A model generated the notes under the pieces. That model ran no database searches. It was not told where the DNA came from and saw only the letters and a list, made by a program, of their open reading frames with translations. 35,827 nt of DNA, from NCBI GenBank assembly GCA_019113145.1, contig DXHZ01000047.1, forward strand, positions 1 through 35,827, in the 5' to 3' direction. Each line of letters starts with the position of its first letter. The first letter of the stretch is position 1. The position numbers and the translations under genes were made by a program. This document shows, one piece after another, positions 7,803 to 14,176 of the stretch. Origin of the DNA: Candidatus Avanaerovorax faecigallinarum (GTDB taxonomy: Bacteria; Bacillota; Clostridia; Peptostreptococcales; Anaerovoracaceae).

Positions 7803-8480
7803 ATGAAAAAGATTATATCCGTAATCCTTGCAGCAGCCATGATATTTTCTTTTGGAGCCTGCAGCAGTACTGAGCCTGAAAACACGTCCGGCGCAGAGGA
7901 AAGCGCTCTGGTTCAGGATAATTCCGGCAAAAATGTACTGGTAGCATATTTTTCGTGGGCGGAAAACGCCACTGATACGGAAGGTGTGGATGCAACCGCA
8001 TCTCCAAGCGTCATAGCGCCGGGAAATGTACAGCAGCTTGCCGGCTGGGTGAGCGATGAAACGGGCGGAGATCTGTTTTCTATTCAGGTTACCGATCCGT
8101 ATCCTGCAGACTGGGATGAATGCCTCGACAGGGCCAATGACGAAAGAGGAGACAATGCGAGACCTGAACTTAAGTCAGCAGTTCAGGATATCGGGCAGTA
8201 CGATACCGTATTCCTGGGTTATCCTAACTGGTGGTACGGGGTACCGATGGCCCTTCTATCTTTCCTCGAGGAAAACGATCTTTCCGGAAAGGAAGTATAT
8301 CTGTTCTGCAGCCACGGTACCGGAGGCCTTGCAAACAGTGTTGAAATATTAACGGAAGCCCTGCCTGATGCGACCATTTCGGATAACATCTTCGACTGCT
8401 ATGAAGAAGACGCTTCGGCATCGGAAAGCGACATCAGGGAATGGGTAAACAGCCTGGGATATTCGGTATCGGCGCAGTAA
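7803..8480 (+). CDS. Flavodoxin-like lipoprotein
   Basis: The 225-residue protein has a lipoprotein signal peptide (MKKIISVILAAAMIFSFGAC, lipobox FGAC, lipidated Cys20), a short acidic linker, then a flavodoxin domain (VLVAYFSWAENATDTEG..., QYDTVFLGYPNWWYGVPMAL, FCSHGTGGLANSVE). The FMN loop has an insertion (about residues 55-75, ending APGNVQQLA), as in one subgroup of secreted flavodoxins, rather than the short SWSGNTE loop of the upstream relative. Classical flavodoxins are cytosolic electron carriers, so membrane anchoring outside the cell implies an extracytosolic redox partner. The AGGAGG site is strong, 10 bases after the preceding gene. It appears intact, unlike the upstream copy. 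Confidence 0.88.
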   Translation: MKKIISVILAAAMIFSFGACSSTEPENTSGAEESALVQDNSGKNVLVAYFSWAENATDTEGVDATASPSVIAPGNVQQLAGWVSDETGGDLFSIQVTDPYPADWDECLDRANDERGDNARPELKSAVQDIGQYDTVFLGYPNWWYGVPMALLSFLEENDLSGKEVYLFCSHGTGGLANSVEILTEALPDATISDNIFDCYEEDASASESDIREWVNSLGYSVSAQ

Positions 8481-8521
8481 ATTACAGTTATGATATGATT
8501 TCACATGAGGTGACGAAAACT

Positions 8522-9559
8522 ATGAAATACACGAAATTAGGAAACTCCGACCTTAACGTTTCGAGAATATGCATGGGCTGTATGGGATTCGGGGATAATA
8601 AAAACGGGCAGCATTCATGGACCGTGGATGAAACGGATAGCAGAAGGATAATCAGGCGAGGCCTGGAGCTTGGAGTGAATTTCTTCGACACGGCTATCGG
8701 CTATCAAAGCGGTACGAGCGAACAGTATCTCGGCAGAGCGATCCGGGATTTCGCAAAGCGTGATGATGTGGTTATAGCGACGAAGTTTCTGCCGCGCACC
8801 GGGGAAGAAATCGAAGCGGGAATAACAGGACAGAAGCATATCGAGCGAATGATTGATAAGAGCCTTGAAAATCTCGGAACAGATTACGTGGATCTGTATA
8901 TCTACCATATGTGGGATTACAATACTCCGCTTTACGACATTATGGAAGGGCTTAACAACGCGGTTAAAGCCGGCAAAGTTCGTTACATAGGCATTTCCAA
9001 CTGTTTTGCGTACCAGCTTGCTAAGGCAAACGCCATTGCAGAAAGAGAAGGCTTTGCCCGTTTCATATCGGTACAGGGACATTACAACCTCATTTTCCGC
9101 GAAGAGGAGAGGGAAATGGCAAAGCTCTGCCGTGAGGATAACATAAGCATGACGCCGTACAGTTCTCTTGCAGGCGGGCGGCTGGCAAGACGTCCGGGAG
9201 AGCGCACGAAGCGTCTTGATGAGGACAGCTATGCAAGGCTAAAATACGACTCCACGGCTGAACAGGATAACATCATTATCGACAGGGTCTGCGAGCTTGC
9301 GGACAGACATGGAGTGTCGATGACGGAAATATCTCTCGGATGGCTTCTGACAAAGGTTGCAGCACCCGTTGCAGGGGCGACAAAAATGCATCATGTAGAA
9401 GGGGCTGTCAAAGCCACAGAGCTCACATTAAGCAGTGAAGAAATCGCTTATCTTGAGGAGCCGTACGTACCCCATCGTCTGGTGGGCGTTATGGCTCAGA
9501 ATACCCCTGAAGCAGCCGGAGATAAGCACGTGTGGTCGACGGGGAATCAGAGAATATAA
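8522..9559 (+). CDS. Aldo/keto reductase
   Basis: The 345-residue TIM-barrel oxidoreductase shows the catalytic tetrad of the family: Asp56 (NFFDTAIGY), Tyr61, Lys88 (VIATKF) and His129 (YIYHMW). The usual NADPH-binding C-terminal segment is also present (GWLLTKVAAPVAGATKMHHVE). Family members reduce aldehydes or ketones with NAD(P)H; the substrate cannot be told from sequence. The chosen ATG starts MKYTKLGNSDLNVSRICMG, the usual family N-terminus, eleven bases after GAGGTG. Longer in-frame starts at 8441 and 8495 overlap or crowd the preceding gene. It is part of the redox operon; neighbours on both sides are flavin or quinone-type redox proteins. Confidence 0.9.
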   Translation: MKYTKLGNSDLNVSRICMGCMGFGDNKNGQHSWTVDETDSRRIIRRGLELGVNFFDTAIGYQSGTSEQYLGRAIRDFAKRDDVVIATKFLPRTGEEIEAGITGQKHIERMIDKSLENLGTDYVDLYIYHMWDYNTPLYDIMEGLNNAVKAGKVRYIGISNCFAYQLAKANAIAEREGFARFISVQGHYNLIFREEEREMAKLCREDNISMTPYSSLAGGRLARRPGERTKRLDEDSYARLKYDSTAEQDNIIIDRVCELADRHGVSMTEISLGWLLTKVAAPVAGATKMHHVEGAVKATELTLSSEEIAYLEEPYVPHRLVGVMAQNTPEAAGDKHVWSTGNQRI

Positions 9560-9573
9560 AAGGAGCGGTAAAA

Positions 9574-10260
9574 ATGGATTTACATAAGACAGATCCGGAA
9601 TTTATGGAACGGTTTGAGCATTTTGCGTTGGAAGAGGTACCGGGTGAAGAGAATCAGCAGCTTCCGGAAAAAACACGGTATATGGCAATTCTTGCTACCC
9701 TTATCGGATGCGGAGCAGCCGACGCATATATGGAAGTTCTTCCAGAGGCTTTTGAAAATGACGTTACACCTGTAATGGCTAAGGAAATCGTATATCAGGC
9801 CGTAGATTATCTTGGATACGGCAGAATACTGCCGTTTCTCATCTGTACCAACGAAGCGCTGAAAGACGCCGGAATATCCCTTCCTTTGGAAGGACAGGCG
9901 ACGACAGATTATGAAAACAGACTGGAAAAAGGTGTGGAGGCGCAGGTCGAAATTTTCGGAGAGCATATGAGAGAAGCCTGGAAAACGGGACATATAAACC
10001 GGTGGCTTGCCGACAACTGTTTCGGAGATTACTATACGCGAAAGGGTCTTAACCTCGCCGAGCGTGAGCTTATCACATTTTGTTTTCTCATGGCCCAGGG
10101 AGGATGCGAACCTCAGCTGACCGCTCACTCAAAGGGAAACATGAACCTTGGTAACGACAGAGATTTTCTCATCAGAGTCGTATCTCAGTGCCTTCCGTAC
10201 ATCGGATATCCGCGGAGTTTGAACGCCATAACCTGCATAAATAAGGCGGCAGAAGAATGA
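9574..10260 (+). CDS. Carboxymuconolactone decarboxylase family protein
   Basis: The 228-residue protein contains two CMD-type helical repeats. The first is about residues 35-95 (RYMAILATLIGCGAADAYMEVLPEAF, followed by AKEIVYQAVDYLGYGRILPF). The second is about 145-220 (AERELITFCFLMAQGGCEPQLTAHSKGNMNLGND, then PYIGYPRSLNAITCINK). The Cx2C pair of AhpD-type peroxidases is absent, so a peroxidase role is not supported; the true activity is unknown. Proteins of this kind are often encoded with aldo/keto reductases, flavodoxins and cupins in Clostridia, as here. AAAGGAGCGG precedes ATG 9574; the frame is open further upstream, into the preceding gene. The stop overlaps the start of the membrane protein gene by four bases. 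Confidence 0.86.
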   Translation: MDLHKTDPEFMERFEHFALEEVPGEENQQLPEKTRYMAILATLIGCGAADAYMEVLPEAFENDVTPVMAKEIVYQAVDYLGYGRILPFLICTNEALKDAGISLPLEGQATTDYENRLEKGVEAQVEIFGEHMREAWKTGHINRWLADNCFGDYYTRKGLNLAERELITFCFLMAQGGCEPQLTAHSKGNMNLGNDRDFLIRVVSQCLPYIGYPRSLNAITCINKAAEE

Positions 10261-10919
10261 ATCTGAAATTGTTTGTAAAGCTTATCGTTGACGCGCTGAT
10301 GAGCCTGTGCCTTTTTCTTCTCATGGGATACCAGCTGTGGGGCGATTCTGCTCACGAGTGGATCGGAACAGGAATGTTCATTCTCTTTATTGCCCATCAT
10401 CTGCTTAACGTGAAGTGGTATAAGGGCATCTTTTCGGGAAAACTGACGAAGAGAAGAGTCTGCACCTTTGCATTAAATATTTTGCTGATTTCAGATATGG
10501 TTCTTCTTGCATTCAGCGGAATTACAATGTCAAACCACGTGTTCGCCTTTCTCGACATAAGGGGACATACGGGGGCTGCGAGGCTCATACACATCATCGC
10601 AAGCTACTGGGGCTTTATTATCATGTCCGTTCACATAGGAATGCACTGGGAAATGATTTCCGGAATCATAAAGAAACGTACGGGATTAATCTGCGAGAGT
10701 GATACGACAAAGGCAGCATTGAAGATTGTTTCAGCGCTGATTGCGGCGTACGGAGTCTACGCATTCTGCAAAAGAGATTTTCTTACGTATATGCTTGGCC
10801 GGACCCATTTTGTATTTTTCGATTTCAGTGAACCGGCGGCCCTTTTCTATGCGGATTATATTGCGATAACGGCAACCTGCATATATCTGACACACTACAT
10901 CTTAAAGAGACAGAAATAG
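10257..10919 (+). CDS. DUF4405-type cytochrome-b-like membrane protein
   Basis: This 220-residue integral membrane protein has about five hydrophobic segments (residues 5-27, 38-52, 70-90, 108-130, 155-172, with another possible near 198-215). Histidines sit in or near helices: H47-H48 (FIAHHLLNVKWYKG), H112 (ARLIHIIASYWGF), and H126 and H130 (SVHIGMHW). This is the pattern of the DUF4405 family, a flavinylation-associated cytochrome-like domain proposed to carry electrons across the membrane through heme b. Heme binding here is inferred. The ATGA overlap with the preceding gene implies translational coupling. In context it could connect cytoplasmic flavin enzymes with the lipoprotein flavodoxins outside. 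Confidence 0.83.
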   Translation: MNLKLFVKLIVDALMSLCLFLLMGYQLWGDSAHEWIGTGMFILFIAHHLLNVKWYKGIFSGKLTKRRVCTFALNILLISDMVLLAFSGITMSNHVFAFLDIRGHTGAARLIHIIASYWGFIIMSVHIGMHWEMISGIIKKRTGLICESDTTKAALKIVSALIAAYGVYAFCKRDFLTYMLGRTHFVFFDFSEPAALFYADYIAITATCIYLTHYILKRQK

Positions 10920-10932
10920 GAGGGAAAGAAAA

Positions 10933-11370
10933 GTGAAAATCAAAGACAGAAAAGAGTTTGAAAGTCAGGATTCCTTCGGAATAGGCGCGCCTAACGACGG
11001 TTTTGCAGAATATTTTACAGGCCGGTCGTATCTGAAGCCTTTGACTGAACCGGAAAAGACGCCGGTATTCCTTGCCAATGTAACCTTTGAGCCGGGGTGC
11101 AGAAACAACTGGCATATACACCATGCGACAAAAGGCGGCGGACAGATTCTCATATGTACGGCAGGAGAGGGCTGGTATCGGGAAGAGGGGAAAGAGGCCG
11201 TAAGCCTGACGCCTGGCACGGTGATAACGATTCCGCCTGAAGTTAAGCACTGGCACGGCGCAAAATCCGACAGCTGGTTTTCCCATATAGCCGTTGAAGT
11301 GCCGGGCGAGAACACGAAAAATGAGTGGTGCGAACCGGTGGGCGACGAGGAGTACGATAATCTTAAATAA
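10933..11370 (+). CDS. Cupin-domain protein
   Basis: The 145-residue protein has one cupin barrel. Motif 1 carries candidate metal ligands (NNWHIHHATKGGGQILICTAGEGWY: His61, His63, His64, with Gln71 in place of the usual Glu). Motif 2 is PGTVITIPPEVKHWHGA (His106, His108). Such small cupins often accompany carboxymuconolactone decarboxylase-family proteins and aldo/keto reductases. The start is GTG 10933, 8 bases after an AGGAGGG ribosome binding site. It is the last gene of the operon; a long hairpin lies 15 bases after its stop. The substrate is unknown. Confidence 0.86.
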   Translation: MKIKDRKEFESQDSFGIGAPNDGFAEYFTGRSYLKPLTEPEKTPVFLANVTFEPGCRNNWHIHHATKGGGQILICTAGEGWYREEGKEAVSLTPGTVITIPPEVKHWHGAKSDSWFSHIAVEVPGENTKNEWCEPVGDEEYDNLK

Positions 11371-11385
11371 TGACCTGTTTAAAAC

Positions 11386-11422
11386 AGCCGGCAGATTCTT
11401 TACGGGAAAGAGTCTGCCGGCT
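11386..11422. terminator. Long hairpin between the convergent cupin and ohyA genes
   Basis: A 16-base stem (11386-11401 with 11407-11422, one G-U pair) around the loop ACGGG lies between the two convergent genes. T-rich sequence follows on both strands (CGCTTTTG forward, GTTTT reverse), so it probably terminates both transcripts. Confidence 0.75.
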
Positions 11423-11487
11423 TGAACGCTTTTGCTGACATGCAGCAGTACCACTACGCTGATTCAGACAGGCGCGCTTGTATTTAT

Positions 11488-13281
11488 TTATTTGATGAGT
11501 CCGCTTTCCTTCAGCAGAATCTCGATGTCGGTGCCTTTTACCTTTTTCCGGAGCAGCTTAAGCATTTCCTTCTCCTTGAAGGACAGAGGCGCTTCGTTAA
11601 TGGTCTTCTTGTCAATTGCGTAGTAGCAGGCGCGCAGCAGCTCCCGCACGTCATATTTGCTGCCCCAGACCTCCGGTACGCCGCGGTCGATGTCCAGCAG
11701 GGTGTAGACTGATTCCATACCGGTACGCATGGAATATTCGGTGGTGAAGATTGTATCACGGGGAGTCTCGGCGAACTGGCCGATGAAGGCGAAGTTCACT
11801 GCGCCATCTGGCACTACCTTAGGACGGTCAGACTCCTTACGGGGCTGGAAGAATGCGTTGATATACGGCATAAAGCAGGTGGTGGTGTTGCAGGCACTGT
11901 GGGCCAGTGCGTCAATCTTTTCAGTCGGTACGCCGATGTGGTACAGCCACTCGCGGCAGACCTCCTCGCCGGTACAGTCCCTCATGGCCTTCTTTACATA
12001 GTTGCCTTCTCTGTTGGTATTCAGGGAATACAGCCAAACAAGCACCATGTTCTTGTCCTGAGACTTGAACTGAGGCTGACGGTTTATGGTCCAGGAGAGA
12101 TACCAGTTATCGGCGCTGTCCTTGACGGTGACGATGCCGCCGGTGGTCACCTTGCCGGAGCGGGGATCACGCTTGCAGATGTTCATAATGTGCCGGATAA
12201 TCTCTTCGTTGGAGGTGGCTACGGTGGCGCTCATCCAGTTGGTTGCGTCCACATCGGAGCAGAATTTATCCGGATTGCCGAACTCGCCATGCTCCGCCTG
12301 CGCAGCAATAGCTTTCCACATATCCCACGACTCACCGGCGCCGTTCTTCACTTTGGAAAGGTCAGGAGCATGGGTCTGGTCTCCATAGCAGGAGGTATCG
12401 GTGCAGCATCCGTTAGTGATGAACACCAAATCGTCTTCGATCAGGTCAATGGTCTGCTCCTTTCCGTCCCTGACGTACACAATCTGCCGGGCAACTTTTT
12501 TGTCGCCTTCGGTTTCGATGATGACATTTTTGATATCCATGCCGTACTCGATGTGCACGCCGTGAGACTCCAGATATTTCACCAGCGGCAGGATCATGCT
12601 TTCATACTGGTTGTATCTGGTGAAGCGCAGGGCACTGAAATCGGGCAGTCCGTCGATGTGATGAACATAACGGCACAGATACCGTTTCATTTCCAGAGCG
12701 CTGGACCAGCGCTGGAATGCAAACATCGTCTGCCAGTAAAGCCAGAAGTTAGTGTTCCAGAAGGATTCAGGCAGTACATCGGAAATCTTCCTGTCCTCCA
12801 GATCCTTTTCCGGCGTGAGGAACAGTTTGGAAAGCGCCATGGCGGAATCCTTGTCAAGCTTGAATTGCCTGTCGGTGTGGGCGTCCTCGCCGCGGTTCAC
12901 ACTGGCGCGGCACAGAGAGTAGTTGGGATCGTGCTTGTTGAGCCAATAATATTCATCAAGAACAGAGACACCAGGTGTCTCGATGGAAGGGACATCGCGG
13001 AAGGTATCCCACATTACCTCGAAATGGTTGTCCATCTCACGGCCGCCCCGCATAAAGAAGCCCTTTGTGATATCCTTGCGGCCATCGCAGCTGCCGCCAG
13101 CCAGATCCAGTTTTTCAAATACATGAATGTGCTCACCCTTCATCTGTCCGTCACGAACCAGATAAAAAGCCGCTGTCAGGCCGGCAAGGCCCGTGCCGAT
13201 GATATAAGCCGATTTTTTGTCCACATCCCTGGGCTTTTCGGGATGGGCAAATGATTCGTAAGTGCCAGCAGAATAATACAT
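11488..13281 (-). CDS. ohyA: Oleate hydratase (MCRA / 67-kDa myosin-cross-reactive antigen family)
   Basis: Oleate hydratase adds water to the cis-9 double bond of unsaturated fatty acids, giving 10-hydroxystearate, and is FAD-dependent. In gut Firmicutes it is linked to detoxifying host and dietary unsaturated fatty acids. The 597-residue product has the expected length. It shows the dinucleotide motif IIGTGLAGLTAAFYL (GTGLAG, residues 29-34), FMRGGREMDNHFE with the water-activating Glu82, the conserved TNGCCTDTSCYGD, and PRDTIFTTEYSMRTGMESVYTLL near the C-terminus. A strong GGAGG lies upstream of its ATG on the reverse strand. A TetR regulator gene is encoded just upstream on the same strand, with its own terminator, and is the obvious candidate regulator. 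Confidence 0.95.
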   Translation of the reverse strand: MYYSAGTYESFAHPEKPRDVDKKSAYIIGTGLAGLTAAFYLVRDGQMKGEHIHVFEKLDLAGGSCDGRKDITKGFFMRGGREMDNHFEVMWDTFRDVPSIETPGVSVLDEYYWLNKHDPNYSLCRASVNRGEDAHTDRQFKLDKDSAMALSKLFLTPEKDLEDRKISDVLPESFWNTNFWLYWQTMFAFQRWSSALEMKRYLCRYVHHIDGLPDFSALRFTRYNQYESMILPLVKYLESHGVHIEYGMDIKNVIIETEGDKKVARQIVYVRDGKEQTIDLIEDDLVFITNGCCTDTSCYGDQTHAPDLSKVKNGAGESWDMWKAIAAQAEHGEFGNPDKFCSDVDATNWMSATVATSNEEIIRHIMNICKRDPRSGKVTTGGIVTVKDSADNWYLSWTINRQPQFKSQDKNMVLVWLYSLNTNREGNYVKKAMRDCTGEEVCREWLYHIGVPTEKIDALAHSACNTTTCFMPYINAFFQPRKESDRPKVVPDGAVNFAFIGQFAETPRDTIFTTEYSMRTGMESVYTLLDIDRGVPEVWGSKYDVRELLRACYYAIDKKTINEAPLSFKEKEMLKLLRKKVKGTDIEILLKESGLIK

Positions 13282-13324
13282 AATAAAACCTCCTTTTGAT
13301 TTCTGTTTTCCTTTCGACGGTTTT

Positions 13325-13352
13325 ATTATAGCCTTTCACGTCAGGCTTACAA
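13325..13352 (-). promoter_or_regulatory. Promoter of ohyA
   Basis: On the reverse strand TTGTAA (13347-13352), a 16-base spacer and TATAAT (13325-13330) lie about 45 bases upstream of the ohyA start. The spacer forms an imperfect palindrome (AGCCT ... AGGCT) that could be an operator. Confidence 0.7.
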
Positions 13353-13359
13353 TAAACAG

Positions 13360-13393
13360 AAAAAGCTCCGTGATAAAACTCTTATCACGGAGC
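13360..13393 (-). terminator. Intrinsic terminator of the TetR gene
   Basis: A perfect 12-base stem (13365-13376 with 13382-13393) has a five-base loop. On the reverse strand it is followed by a T run (13360-13364 on the complement). It lies between tetR and the ohyA promoter, so the two genes are transcribed separately. Confidence 0.85.
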
Positions 13394-13437
13394 CGCAAAG
13401 TGTATAAAATATAATCAGATTCGCAGAAATGATAAAA

Positions 13438-13992
13438 TCAGTATTGGAAACGTGAAAGCGATGCTGACACGGAGCCTTTGATGAGCCTGGCAAGCCTGTC
13501 CACTATCTGCTGCGGGTCCTCCCGCATATCGTCTTTGATCCAGTCGAGCATCAGCCCGATAAAAATGTATGAATAGATTCGGGCGATAAATTGCTTGTCC
13601 TCATCCCGAACCTTCATTTCACCGACTTCCTCATTGATTACATCCAGCAAAAGCCGGTCTACAAGAGGCTGCAGATATTTTTCAACCTGTTCGCCGTGGA
13701 CGCAGTGGTAAACATTCAAAATAAAGGGCTTGTTGTCCTGTACCGCCTCGAAGATCTGTAGAAATCCCTGCTGCCATGTTTCATAAGTCTTTTTCTCATC
13801 CAGCGCTCTCCTGGCGTCTTCAAGGCAAGACCATTCCACGAGATCGTAAATATCTTTGAAATGATAATAAAATGTCATGCGGTGTATACCGCAGTCCTCG
13901 GCAATGTCATTGATGGTGATTTTAGTCAGCGGCTTTTTCAGCAGCAAATTCTTCAACGACTGTTCCAGGGCTCGCTTCGTTACCTGTGACAC
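13438..13992 (-). CDS. TetR/AcrR-family transcriptional regulator
   Basis: The 184-residue protein begins with a TetR helix-turn-helix (residues 8-50: LEQSLKNLLLKKPLTKITINDIAEDCG, followed by IHRMTFYYHFKDIYDLVEW). The C-terminal ligand domain resembles the TetR_C_7/DhaS-like group (QGFLQIFEAVQDNKPFILNVYH). The start is GTG at 13992, preceded by GGAAGGAG on the reverse strand. Its promoter carries a palindrome over the -10 box, suggesting autorepression. Its location next to oleate hydratase suggests it senses fatty acids or acyl derivatives and controls ohyA; this is inference from context. Confidence 0.9.
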   Translation of the reverse strand: MSQVTKRALEQSLKNLLLKKPLTKITINDIAEDCGIHRMTFYYHFKDIYDLVEWSCLEDARRALDEKKTYETWQQGFLQIFEAVQDNKPFILNVYHCVHGEQVEKYLQPLVDRLLLDVINEEVGEMKVRDEDKQFIARIYSYIFIGLMLDWIKDDMREDPQQIVDRLARLIKGSVSASLSRFQY

Positions 13993-14036
13993 GGCAGCCT
14001 GCTCCTTCCTAAGTGTGGGGTCAGTTCGTTTTAATT

Positions 14037-14069
14037 CTGTATTTTACAGGATTTGAAAGAAAAACGCAA
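14037..14069 (-). promoter_or_regulatory. Promoter and candidate operator of the TetR gene
   Basis: Reverse strand: TTGCGT (14064-14069), a 17-base spacer and TAAAAT (14041-14046). The -10 box lies inside the palindrome CTGTAAAATACAG (14037-14049, 5-base arms), a plausible autoregulatory operator. Confidence 0.6.
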
Positions 14070-14144
14070 GCTCCGTCAGAAGGGAAATACAGGCAGACAG
14101 GCAGGGTGAAGCCGGATTTTAATGCGAAAGAAGGGATTTCGTGG

Positions 14145-14150
14145 TATAAT
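14145..14150 (+). promoter_or_regulatory. -10 box of the GTPase-NYN fusion gene
   Basis: A perfect TATAAT lies 26 bases before ATG 14177, leaving room for a short leader with a TTGGAGA ribosome binding site. No convincing -35 hexamer is visible 16-18 bases upstream. Confidence 0.45.
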
Positions 14151-14176
14151 TGAGAAAACTAATTTGGAGATTAGCT

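Noticed and set aside
9574..10260. AhpD-type alkylhydroperoxidase assignment for the CMD-family protein
   Set aside because: The required Cx2C active-site pair is absent in both repeats.
11899..13254. Long open frame of 451 codons on the + strand opposite oleate hydratase
   Set aside because: It lies wholly within the well-supported ohyA gene, lacks a ribosome binding site and family motifs, and is a mirror of the codon bias of ohyA.
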